A stretch of 64,000 nucleotides of DNA, taken from the NCBI RefSeq assembly GCF_027579695.1, contig NC_083589.1, positions 39,990,835-40,054,834 on the forward strand, in the 5' to 3' direction. The notes beneath the pieces were generated by a model that saw only the letters and a list, made by a program, of their open reading frames with translations, made no database searches and was not told where the DNA came from. The translations under genes were made by a program, and so were the position numbers. Within the stretch, counting starts at the first letter, position 1; each line of letters opens with the position of its first letter. Shown here piece after piece: positions 47,501 to 60,800 of this stretch. Source of the stretch: Neoarius graeffei. Its lineage: Eukaryota; Chordata; Actinopteri; Siluriformes; Ariidae.

Positions 47501-49184
47501 CCCAGTCAACTGTGAGATTCGAACCCAGAACCTTTTTGCTGTGAGGTGACGGTGCTAACCACTGCACCACTCTAAGCAGGAAATATACACATTAAAATCA
47601 GACACACTTCCCAACACATGTAATGTGAACTGAAGGATGTAACTTTGATTTCTTTCTCAAGTTTGACTGAGAATAAACGTTTGGAGATGATGATGATGAT
47701 GATGGTTTTTGCAGTGGAAGATCCTAGATCATGCCATGGGATTTCTTCTGGAGAAGGAGGCTTACCTGAGCAAACTCCTTGTACTGAAAGGTCTCTCTCT
47801 CTCTCTCTCTCTCTCTCACTCACACACACACTTGTCTTACTATCCTTATGAGGACTTTTTGTGACATTAATGCAGGTGTTGAATTCTATGCAAAACCTCT
47901 GGATGTGTTTTTGTTTGACTGAGTCACTTGTTTGTCTAGATCTTACATGTTATGTCTCATGACTAAATTTCTCACTTTTCTAGAAGCTTATCTTGATGAT
48001 GATGGAGGACCGAAGAGTTTGGAAGACGTGCGAGATCAGTATAGGAGGCGCTTTTCTAAACATGAGTAAGAATGCCCGTAGTTTTTATTAAGTATCACAA
48101 GATGGCAGCAGACACACACAGTAAAAATGGCATTGTACGGTTCTAATTCTGCTCTTACAGACTGTATTAGACTTTGTCATTATACACTAGAGGACATTTT
48201 GTAAGACTCCTCATTCATTCAGCTGTGACATTTTGTCCTCTGAGTTTGGGTTCTTTGCTGCATAATTAAAGTTTCATCAGATCCATTTTTGCAGTGATTA
48301 TTTATTGTTCTTGTTAACATTTTCCCTGAAGCAGTTTGCACATCAGGACACACAGCTGTAGAGCTTGGGTACCTGATGTAAATGAGGACCACGAGAACAG
48401 TGAGGTGGACTTAACTGATGAAGAAACGGACGAGCTGCTTCAGTCCCAGTCATCTGGGTCATCTGTCCACAACATCCAGGAGTTTGAGGGGTGAGTTATG
48501 GGCCTTTTCCACTACCCTTTTTCAGCTCACTTCAGCCCAACACGGCTCACGTTTCGACTACCTCAGAGCAGCACGACTGAGCTCACTTCAGCCTTACTCA
48601 GCACCCAGAACTCGCACGGTTTTGGAGTGGGGCTGAAGTGAGCCCAACCGAGCCGAGTGGGGCTAGGGGCGTGAGGAGACACTCCCCTGTGCACTGATTG
48701 GTGAGGAGGAGTGTCCTCACATGCCCACACACGCCCCGCGAGCACGCTGGGAACCACCATCTGTAAACACCGTAAACCCGGAAGAAGAAGAATTACAACA
48801 AATTATGCGCCTCGCCTCATCTATACGCTCTTGCCAGTATCTGTTGGCGTTGTCGGTGACAACAAGCCACAGCACCAAGACCAGCAACACTAACGACTCC
48901 ATGTCCTCCATGTTTATTGTTTACTATACGGGGCGTGAGATTACCGCTTAAAAGATCACTGATGTCACTGTTTGCGCCGCCTAACGACATCACGTGACGT
49001 CCACCCACTTTCGCTAACTCCACCCAATGTGTCCACCCACTTCCAGCCAGCACGGTTCAGCGCGGTTGTAGTCGAAATGCAACCCCAACAGCCCCACTCA
49101 GCTCGACTCAGCACGGCTCAGCCCAACTCAGCACCGCACGGCTCAGCCCAACTCAGCCGCGTTGGTAGTGGAAAAGCCCCATTA

Positions 49185-49223
<39 letters not shown>

Positions 49224-52200
49224 GTGAGTGAGCTCCTTAGCACAGATCCTACCACTTGTCTCCATGATTGTATTCGAAGGACAATCACCATTCTTCCAAA
49301 AGATATTCTATCCAGGCTTTCGTCTAAACGGGGGAACAGGGGCGCTGCGCCCTCTTACTCTCTGCGTGCGCCCCCTTACCGACTCCGTGAAAACATCCCA
49401 GCAACACTACGTGACAATGTGTCTGATCATCAAATACGTTATAATTGCTCCAAAAATATTCCAATCATAGTAGATACACCGCCAGACGGTGCAAAAACAA
49501 TCCGAATTGGCGTTTTCCAGACTGAGGCGCCATGTTGTTTAGTTGTTTACTTGTCGCGGCTGCTCTCGCGAGATTTGACATGGGTTACATACAAGGTCAG
49601 CTGACTTGTAGAGTGAGATTTCTCGAGACCGAATGACCTTTCACCCACCAGCACGGGAGCTTTTGACAGAAGTAGTTCGCGAGTTGTTTTTGTTGACACT
49701 TGGGCATTTAAAGATGTCGTCATCCCGCGGCACGAAGCGGAAGAAAGCCAAAGACTGTCCGGGGCAGAAGAAGATTACTTCTTTCTTTTTCAATGTTGAC
49801 AGACAATTTGTTACAATTTCCCTCTCAGATAGCCTCAGAATGTCCCATTGGAGCATTTTTCAAAGGCTTTGCACGGCAGGGGGGGACAACTGGCACCATC
49901 TCCCCCCCCCCCCGCTTCGTTCCCTCGCTATGGTGAGCGCCCTCATACTAAATTTTTCGAGAAAAAACCCTGATATCTGTTGGTGTTTTGATGATAGTGG
50001 AGAACGCGGCCTCCAAAATCTGCCATAGGCATTCTGCTGGGTTGCGTTCATATGCCATAGCATTTGATTTATGTGATTTTAATTCTTATAATACATAGGG
50101 CCAAATTACTCAATTCTGATTGGTCATTCAAGGAGGGCTTTTTTTTCCTTAACACAGGGCCTTATTTCTGAAATGCTATTGGCTAGTTCGTTGCTTGGTT
50201 ACTTGGTTAAATTTATACCGATGAATAGTATTTGTAATTCCTTTTAGATCAAGCATAGAGTTTTCTTGCATTTAGCAATCAGCTTTTGTAAAGAAGTTCC
50301 AATAAAATTTTGTAAACCACTTTCAAAATCCTCATGTCGTGTCGCCGTGTCATGATGAAAGACGCTTTAGAAACTGATTCAAATGTGCAAGATAGTCTCG
50401 CGCCCTGATTGGTTCAGAAAACGTGAATGACAAATGTTATGAACTTGAATGGGTATGAATTTGTTCCTATATATTATAAACAAGCAATCGTATGGGTCTT
50501 CGTAAAATTAAGGATCAATTTCACTTGTGATTTCAAAGTTTTGAAATGTTCAAAACTTTGAAATCACTCGTGAAATTAAATTTACAAATTCAACCCACGC
50601 GGACAACATGCAAACTCCGCACAGAAAGGCCCTCGCCGGCCACGGGGCTTGAACCCGGACCTTCTTGCTGTGAGGTGACAGCGCTAACCACTACACCACC
50701 GTGCCGCCCCATCATGCTCAGTCATAATAAATTTGTATAGATTTGCAGTGACGTGTCCCTCTAACGGAATAACCGAACCAAAACCATGCCAGCAAAATCC
50801 CACAGCATAACCGAGCTACCAGTTTTTCCTTTCTTTTGACATATAATGTTATTTTTAGCCACTGTGTTTTTTGCGATTCTGGAACGCTCGAGTGCCACAT
50901 GTGGACAGTTTGTATTGTGAGGTACCGTGAGGCTGCTTGAACAAATTAATATTGATTGACTTTGAATGAAATGTGTTTTTTGTTTGCCTCGATCAGTGTC
51001 AGTCTGAGTAAAGATAAAAAATAACAAGATCAGTGTGAAGTGAGAATCGTAAGATCAGCGGAGTCTGATAAATGCATTTATTTTACCAGGAGAGTCCAGT
51101 TAATAAAATTAAGAAAACCTGATCGGGAGACACAGTTGGACTTGTGTTTTGGGATTTATTTAAGGGCTCAGGTTCTTATGTTTGAATAAAATCCTAAACT
51201 TTGTTAAAATTTGCCTTGCTGCTTCTGTGCATACTTTTTATGGAGAAAGTGAAGGATATTTAAAATAATTTAAAAGTAAATAAGCCTGTAGATGTCACTT
51301 CTGCGTGGCGGGAGAGTTTGACGTTCTGCTACGAATGTGAAAAGGGATAAAGTTTGCATTTAAAAATTGTGATTATATTTGAGCTTTACGACTGCACTTT
51401 AGTCAACATTTGTTTTTAAATGTGTTTTACAAAGATATTTGACTTGACTTTAAAGATTGCAGTCCAGTTCCAAAGAAAGACACCACACACAATGATTGTC
51501 TAAATGCAAGTGCTGTTTATTGCTTTAATTGAAGCAATTTATTGATTGCATTTAATTTAATATGCAAGATTAAAATGTCATTAATTTTAATATGCAAAAT
51601 GATAAATTAGAACTAAAACCATAACTATAACAACCTAACAACTCTAATGTTGTTTCAGCCATTATTATTATTATTTTAGGGGCGGCATGGTGGTGTAGTG
51701 GTTAGCGCTGTCGCCTCACAGCAAGAAGGTCCGGGTTCGAGCCCCGTGGCCGGCGAGGGCCTTTCTGTGTGGAGTTTGCATGTTGTCCGCGTGGGTTTCC
51801 TCCGGGTGCTCCGGTTTCCCCCACAGTCCAAAGTAGGGGTGGGCAAAATTATCGATACGGCAATATATCGCGATACTTTGTCTTCCGATTCAATATTGAT
51901 ACTCAAAATTTGAATATCGATATTTTTTCAAATAATAAATCATGTTTCAGACGGGTTGTAAATCCAGTACGACTTCCGCACCTCCGCTCCGCAAGGTGTC
52001 GCTGTGCCACTACCTCACTGCAAGGCACTCTTCGTCTTCTCTTTTTTCCCCGGTGGTTGCAGTGAGGAAAAAAAAACAAGCAAGCATGGCTGTTAATGTA
52101 AACCTAGAGACGCCGCCGAACTTTAAGGCAGATGTTTGGAGGCACTTTGGATTCCAAAGGAAAGGAGAAAAAAAAAACAGTGAGCCGGACAAAGAGTACT

Positions 52201-53764
52201 CACTTTGCAAAACCTGTTTCGCTCCAATTAGATATTCAGGTAACACAACAAACTTGCGAATTTACTTAGCACGACGCCACCCCGACATATTAGCTCAGCC
52301 GGAGCCGCTGAAACCCAACCTGAAGCAAACTACACTGGACAGCGCCAAAGTCCTCCCGTCTACTTCAGTGATGTGTGACTTACTGTAACTGTGAACTTAA
52401 TTTTGTCATTTAAGGCCAAAGGCAAGAAGCTGCACTTTATTTTGCATTTTCAATTTTAGTGTGTGTGACACACTGCATTTTATTTTGAGTATTTACTCAA
52501 AGTTCAGAAGAAACGTGATTCACTGAGGTTTCAATTCAGTTTCAGTGTGTGGACGCTGACCCACACTGCACTTTGTTTCATAATTGTGCTCAGGGAGACT
52601 AAGATGCACACTGCACTTTTCAATGTGTTCCAGACAGTGTGTTGTTCCTGCAAATATGTTGTAACTTGCACTTGTATAGTTACAATAAAATGGCATGGAT
52701 AATTAGAATTACATTGTTTTGACTCAGTTTGTCCCATGAATTATCACTATCATCTGATGTACATACAACTCGGATTTTAAGATGCATAATGCGTTTACAT
52801 TTTTCAGTGAACTATGTAGAATATCGCAGTATCGTATCGTGACTCAAGTATCGTGATGCGTATCGTATCGTGACTCAAGTATCGTGATGCGTATTGTATC
52901 GTGAGGTCCTTGGCAATACCCACCCCTAGTCCAAAGACATGCAGGTTAGGTTAACTGGTGACTCTAAATTGACCGTAGGTGTGAATGTGAGTGTGAATGG
53001 TTGTCTGTGTCTATGTGTCAGCCCTGTGATGACCTGGCGACTTGTCCAGGGTGTACCCCGCCTTTCGCCCATAGTCAGCTGGGATAGGCTCCAGCTTGCC
53101 TGCGACCCTGTAGAAGGATAAAGCGGCTACAGATAATGAGATGAGATGATATTACTATTTTAGAATATTGACTACTGACAGACTTTTCAGAAGTCCTGTC
53201 CATCCAGCAGTCAGTCTGTGTTTAATAATATAATTTCTTGTTTTATATAAAAGGGCAAACATTTATAGCGTATTATAAATCATTATATTTAAACTATGAA
53301 CTATTTTAAGACTCCTTAATAACTTGGTTATTATCTCTAAAACAGTTGGAATGATCTTAAGCTGGTTAAATAAGATCCCGAGCATGTAAATGCCCTGCCT
53401 AGCTCAAATTTGATAATCCAATATACATTGGGGGACCTTTACTGTCAAATTTTAATTATACAGTTACCGTAAATCCTCTAATACTGGCCTGTATTCCATT
53501 ACTGGCCGGGACTCTAATATTGGCCGGTCTCGCTGTCGGAGGAGGTAAATAATGGCCGGACTCTAATACAGGCCGGGGCTATAACCAACGATGTTTCTGA
53601 GATCATAGTGGCCTTACACAATCGTTCCGATCTGAAAGACAATTGTGATCAGTGGCGCCGCCAGGCGTATGGCCGTAAGCACGAGGCGTACCTTGGGGAG
53701 AGAGATATATTTTTTTTAATTATAATTGTTACCTGAATGCTTTGGCAATGCAACATAATTTGAG

Positions 53765-53797
<33 letters not shown>

Positions 53798-54786
53798 CGT
53801 GTGTGTGCCGGCGCATTTGTGTGCTTCAGGAGTGGGTGGGGTGTGCGTGACCAAGAAAGCTCATTGGTCAATGCAGATATACTTTTCTTGCACCACTGAG
53901 ATTCTCTCCAGTTTTGAGAAACGGAGACAGACAATCGTCAGTAGTCAGAGCTTGTGCGAGAATTTATTGAGAAGCGAGTCAAAAATGAGTAAACGAACCC
54001 TGAAACAAACGAGCTTGTTTCAGACTTTTACGAAAAAGTCCAAAAGCAGTGATCCAGGGGCGTCATCTGCTTGCCAGTCCTCTCCAGTATCAGCTAGTAA
54101 CACGGCACCGGCAGCTTCCACTCCTCCGCAACCGAGCAGCAGTACGCTGCAGCTGGATGCGAGCTCAGTTCCTTTGAGGGAATTGCCTTCATCTAACTCT
54201 GAGTTTGAAACTAGCCATACATCCAGTGAATTTCATATAAGAACACCTACATCTCCCCATGTCCCTTACGATCAGAAGTAGATGGTTGCTCCACCTTGCT
54301 GACAAATGAGCCATCAGATAGCTTTACTAATGAGCCACGAGTCAGCCCGCTATCACTGACATCAGATTTATCAGACATAGGTAAACTTCAACCAGATGCC
54401 TTAAAATGTGCACCGGACTCTGTAAAGCTCAATGTCCTACAGAACCGCTTCAAACCAGACAGAGGGTGGGTGGCTCCTTCTACTCTGATTTTCGGTAAAC
54501 TCAGAAAAATACCCGAGGGGTTTTTCAGCGAGTCTCTGTACCCCACGTTGCGCTACAGTGTGTGTCAGAGTCGTGCGTGCGGTAGTGCTGAGCAAGTTCA
54601 CTAGATTCTAATCGAGGCTATAAAGAGTTTATTGTTTATTGTCGTGTGTAGTTCACATATATTGTTCAAATATCAGCCTGTGTTCATGGAAGGCTATTGT
54701 TCAATTTCAAGTTAAAGTTCTATCGTTGTTTTGTGTATAAGCCTATAGATCGACTCTTCATAGAAACTGCAGCACGCAAGCGTTTT

Positions 54787-54817
<31 letters not shown>

Positions 54818-57800
54818 GGATTACACCGCTAGTGCGTACCTTACAGTTCAACCCTGCAGGCGCCCCTGATTGTGATTACCGGTAGGTCTGGTGGTAACCA
54901 GGCAACCAAGCATCAACCTATTTTATAGGTTCAAATAGACACAAAATCTCGTTTTTATTCATTCCACTGGTAGTCTGTTTTGCTCAAATAGAAATAGAGG
55001 CCTGCCTCTAATTCTGGCCTCCTTCCAATAATGGCCTGGACCAAGATGCACTTGAGTGAAATAAAGGCCCCGGCCTATATTAGAGGATTTACGGTAACCT
55101 TATCTACCTTGTACCTTGTCCAGGTCTTCAGTTGTCATCAGGTGACGGCTCTGCCTGCTCACATTTTTTGCGTTCGTTCAGTGCAGTTAACAAGCGGTGA
55201 CGCCACTTGTTGCGATCTAATGCTAGTCTCGCACCATCCGAGATGCTGCAATCGTCACCCAAGAGGAGCCGGGGGTCTTGTTCTAAGATCTTCAACAGGG
55301 ATAGCCTGGGACGCCCAACGTGTCAAGACCCATGAGTGGGCAACCAGTAGAGGAGACGTAACGGGAGCCTTTCACTTGACATTCCAGCCACATGGCCGAA
55401 GTAGAGGAGACGTCGATGACTGACTGATGACGGTTGTTAGTGTGGAGCACCCAGTTCTTCTCCTTATCTCGCGGTTTGAAACGTGGTCGTAAAATCGGAC
55501 ATTCAAAATCCTTCGTAAGCAGTTGTGATGGAATGCATCCAAACGCTGTAGTTGTTGTTTAAGAGCCCATGTTGCACAGGCATTGAGCAGTGTCGTGATT
55601 ACTCCGCGCTCGTAGATTGTAATTTTGGTGCTCAGTGTGATCCATATATTATTCAAAGCATTAAAGGCGCTAGAAGCTAGACCCAACCTGGTGGTCATCT
55701 CTTTATCGGTTGAGCCATCACTAGAGATCGTGGCTCCCAGATAATGGAAGTGATTTACTTCATTTCCCATTTTAACTGCCTGATACTATACAGTTAAAAT
55801 GGGGAATGAATTCTCATTTTGATTGATTATCCTCCACATCGGTCTCTATCTGATGTAAAATTCACTTTGTGGTATTGAAACATGAGCCTTATCGTTGTCT
55901 TTTCCAGGGCTGTGAAAAATCCGCGGAATTCCGCGAATTTGGCCGCCAAAAATATCATTTTAGTAAATCATCTAATTTTGCAATAAAAATTGGGGGGGGA
56001 GGTTTCTTTTGCGACAATGACAGACCGGTTTACGGCATTTGCGCCATGCTTACAAACCACGGCGCAAATCTTGTGCTCTTTAAACACGCTTTCGATATCA
56101 ATGGTTTTGAAAAGGAGAATTTCGCGGTATGTCCGTGTCATGGAGGGACATCGCTCAGAGGGAGGACGGTGAGACCGACGATATCGAAAACATTTAACAA
56201 GGAAAACGGCATCAAAAATCCATGGAATTGGCGATGGCTGGAGTTTAAAGGAACAGTCCACCGTATTTCCATCATGAAATATGCTCTTATCTGAATTGAG
56301 ACGAGCTGCTCCGTACCTCTCCGAGCTTTGTGCGACCTCCCAGTCAGACAGACGCAGTCAGACGCGCTGTCACTCCTGTTAGCAATGTAGCTAGGCTCAG
56401 CATGGCCAATGGTATTTTTTGGGGCTGTAGTTAGATGCGACCAAACTCTTCCACGTTTTTCCTGTTTACATAGGTTTATATGACCAGTGATATGAAACAA
56501 GTTCAGTTACACAAATTGAAACGTAGCGATTTTCTATGCTATGGAAAGTGCGCACTATAATGACAGGCGTACTAACACCTTCTGCGCGCTTCGGCAGCGC
56601 ATTGATACGGAGCTCAGATATCAATGCGCTGCCGAAGCGCGCAGAAGGTGTTAGTACGCCTGTCGTTATAGTGCGCACTTTCCATAGCATAGAAAATCGC
56701 TACGTTTCAATTTGTGTAACTGAACTTGTTTCATATCACTGGTCATATAAACCTATGTAAACAGGAAAAACGCGGAAGAGTTTGGTCGCATCTAACTACA
56801 GCCCCAAAAAATACCGTTGGCCATGCTGAGCCTAGCTACATTGCTAACAGGAGTGACAGCGCGTCTGACTGCGTCTGACTGACTGGGAGGTCGCGCAAAG
56901 CTCGGAGAGGTACGGAGCAGCTCGTCTCAATTCAGGTAAGAGCATATTTCATTATGGAAGTACGGTGGACTGTTCCTTTAAAGTCGGTAGTGAATGAGCA
57001 CATACGGAAGATAAAAGAACCAGGGAAAGCTTACTGCATCTTGTGCCATCAGGATGTGAAGTACGGTTCTGGTGGAAGAACGCGTTTGGTTGACCATGTT
57101 AAAGGAAAAAAACATGCGGAATTGGTGAAATTGAAGCTGTTGAACTATAGATTACCAGGTAGACCATCTTGTTCACATTTATATATTCAATTAATTATAA
57201 TAATAATAATAATAATAATAAACAGTTCAAATTAAATGGCATGGTTGAGAAAATATTTGCTTTCAGGAGATGCTTCAAATCTATCAATATACACAAAATC
57301 TGTTCAGCTTCTGGGGCCCTGTGGGCCCCAGGCCCCCGGCTCCTGGGGGGCTGCTCCTCCCAGACCCCCTGCTAAAATTGTTTCCTCGGATTTTGTCATT
57401 TCTATTTCACAGTCCTGCTTTTCACTGATCGCTGTCCACTTTTACATCTGTAGAGAAAGAACTGACGTTTTGTTCTGTCGGTTAAACTTTCTGTTAGGCT
57501 GTTAAACATTTTGAAACGGTCGTCTATACAGTGTAAAAGCGCTCTTCTCTGTTTTTGATTTATGATATGACAGCGCAGGGGCGACACAGTGGTTAGCACG
57601 GTCACCTCACAGCAAGAAGGTTCTAGGCTCTAACCTTGTAGCTGACTGGGGTCTTTCTGTGTGGAGTTTGCGTGTTCTCCTCATGCCTGTATGGGTTTCC
57701 TCCCACAGTCCAAAGACGCGTATATGAGGTTAACTGGCTGCTCTAAATTGCCCGTCGCTATGAATGGTTGTTCGTCTCTATGTTAGCCCTGTGATAGATT

Positions 57801-60800
57801 GGTAACCTACTCAGGGTGTACCCCATCACTCAAAGTCAGATGGGATCAGCTCCGGCTTCCCCCATGACCCTGACGGATAAGCGGTATACAAAAGAGATGG
57901 CTGGATGACAGGGCCTGTATATTGTGCTCAATTTGAAAGCCGGTATCTGATTACAAACTAAATTAACGATGTCCGTTTCAATATGTCACAGCTATCCAGC
58001 AAAGCATAACGTTTCAGTCAAAACTTTTTTTTTTCTCCTCAGATACAGTGACCTTTGATAGTTTTTGCAGACACATATTTATAAAATCGGTCCATTTCTT
58101 GAAGGGAAAATAAAAATATACCACAAAATAAAAGAGAATAATCTGGCTACACTCTTTGTGCAGATATCTCTTTTTCTACAGTAGGACTCTTGAGGTTCTT
58201 TTGCGCAATGGAGTGCTCACGCCAGATCAGACAGGTCTTTCTGTAGTGTCCGAGGCCATCTCAGGTCTGTGGAGCTCTCTACCTTCAGAGCGAAGGGCAG
58301 AAGCACAGCAGCAGGCTCTCGACCAGAGCTCTGTCTTATGGGAAGGCCAAGCTGAGATCAGCGCCTCACCTCTCACCAGCTTAAATCCATCTGCAGCTTG
58401 TGTTCTTGAGGAGGTAAGGAGTGATGCTGCAAATTTGGGTTTGTTTCGAAAGCCATTTGCACTGCCGTTACACTTTCAGTATCCTTCCTTAGTTACAAAT
58501 GGCTATTGATAGCCCTCTGTTTTTCAGCCAATAGTTCTTTCTCTGTGCTTTCAAAGCCCTGAGCCTAGACTTTCTTTAACACCATTAATTTTGTTAATAT
58601 GTCAATAGCAGGGTCTGCTAGCAACATAAACAGGATCCTTCCTGCAAGGCCCCATCCAACATGAAAGTTGTCTAGAGGACATCAGAGACAAGAGCACAAC
58701 AGTCGAAAGCGTGCACGATTTCCGTCTCGCTGTGCCACTAAGGCTACATCCACACGACAACGGCAACGAGATGTTATTTAAAAATATATCGCGTCCAAAT
58801 GGGCAACAATCAGTAAAATATCAGGTCCATATGGCAACGCAACGCTTGCTGAAAACGATGCAATACACATGCCACACCTCTAGGGGCGCTGTAAGACGGT
58901 CCCTTCGGAGACACCAGAACAATAGAAGAAGTAAGGACGCATGCGCATAAACTATTATGCGCGAGACTTCATATTAGCCACAAAGTCAGAAAAATCTGTT
59001 CGTAAAATTACATTATAATGACCAAATACAATGAAAAGTATTTTTCCAGTCTCACCTGTGAAAGGTAATCCCATGTGATCTCGTTTGGACGGCAAACCTG
59101 TTGGTACAGTTAAACGCAGCTAATCTTTATTCTCCGCTTTGACCTCTCCAATATGGCGGCGAGGATGACGTATGATTCTATGCGGAAGGCGGCGTCTTTA
59201 ATGGTCCGGAATAAATTGAATACTACACGTTGATGGATTAATTTGTTGTTTCTCACCTGTGAAAGGTAATCCCATGTGATCTCGTTTGTACGGTAAACCT
59301 GTTGGTACAGTTAAAGGCAGCACATGAATCTTTATTCTCCGCTTTGACCTATCCAATATGGCGGCGAGGATGACGTATGATTCTATGCGGAAGGCGGCGT
59401 CTTTAATGGTCCGGAATAAATTGAATGCTACACGTTGATGGATTAATTTGCTCCTCTACGCCCTTTTTGAGGAATGTATTGTCGGACTTAAATCAACATC
59501 TGAAGAGGTGAGATCGCTCCTTTTTTTCCCTATTTTTGCTGGCGGGATTGACTCTGCCCTAAGGGCAGAGTCTCTCTCTCTCTCACTTTGCACCATTACA
59601 CAATAAATATTCACAGTGAAAATATTTTGTAAGCGCGTTTCATGAACCAAGTTATAGGATTTGTTGACAACTCGCATCGCATCGCAATGAGAAGATCATT
59701 GGCACTACTGGTGTTAAGAATCAGACCATTTCATAAATGAATATTTTGCTGTAGAGCTGCAGTGTTTGTACAATTGCATGTTTTTGCTTCACTATTACTG
59801 TCACTGTTCTGCTTCTTGCATTACTACTGTGAACTAACACTGAACATAATAATAATAATAATAATATCCAAGCTCGTGTTTCACTCTCACTAGTGCTCTG
59901 TAAGGCTTTTTCCTGGTGATATCCTGGTGATATTCGTTACACTTCTACCCGGCGTGAAGCACTCACAGTCATGTGGTTGTGACGTCATTGTAAACAAATC
60001 CGTTTTACTCATCCAGATGACTTCACAACGGCAACGTTGCCAGATCTTTCCACTCTGGAACCCGTTCTCAAAAAGATTGCGTTTTGGGCACCCAAAACGC
60101 CGGTGCCGTGTGGACGCCAGGCCTAAACGATAAGCAATTGTATCGGAGTCACCTGAATCCGTTGCCGTGTGGACAGGGCCTAAGCTTGCGACTTCAGCCA
60201 TTCACTTCATCGCTCTTTCTCAGGTTTCTGCGTTGCCGTGTCACTCCGTCCTCGTGCACAGGGCTGCAGAACTGTGTCTTCAACATTCTGATAATATCAC
60301 AGGAGAAAACTGACCACTTCTGAAAACACAAGACATTTTTGATTTACAGAGGTGGACAAAGTACCCAAGTTTATTGCTTAAGTCAAAGTACAGATCCCAC
60401 TGGTTAAATGTTACTCTGATACAAGTGAAAGTTGTCCAGTCAAATTTTTACTTAAAGGATATGGGACATGGATTTTTTTCTGGGTATAATTATGTATAAA
60501 GGACATAAGAAATGCCATCTAAATCACTGCAGGGCGTCAAAAATGTGAAAATCATCACATTATTCAACTTTTTTATACATCAGCGTAAAACAATGATTCG
60601 TTAATTAGCTAAGCGGTCACGTGACCCGTGACGTCACAAAAACTTTTCAAGGAGCCAGCGCTTGGGAATCTAATGTAAACAGGTTACCGAAATGGACACC
60701 ATCGACAGTGACATTCCCGATGTTTCACAGAGATGTGAAGTTAGACCCTATCAATTCGAACCGATAGCTGGAAATTCACATGAACATGGATCTTGTCTTT

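Larger units (their letters stand above)
51679..53146 (+). mobile_element. V-SINE interrupted by a hAT element
   Basis: The head and V domain (51679-51833) and the rest (52937-53146) are one SINE; the 8 bp GTCCAAAG of the V domain is duplicated around the inserted hAT. Confidence 0.93.
53463..55097. mobile_element. DNA element with 26-bp inverted ends, hosting a hAT
   Basis: Ends GTTACCGTAAATCCTCTAAT and the complement ATTAGAGGATTTACGGTAAC. Repeated words ACTGGCC/GGCCGG follow both ends. Target duplication not clear and superfamily unknown. Contains the hAT at 53650-54868. Confidence 0.75.

Noticed and set aside
48817-49053. 78-aa ORF (MLAGSGWTHWVELAKVGGRH), also at 35323-35559
   Set aside because: Both are antisense frames within the two Harbinger-type MITE copies; their similarity reflects shared transposon DNA, not a host gene.
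56466-56760. Two nearly identical 74-aa ORFs on opposite strands (MLWKVRTI...)
   Set aside because: They are mirror images produced by the palindrome.
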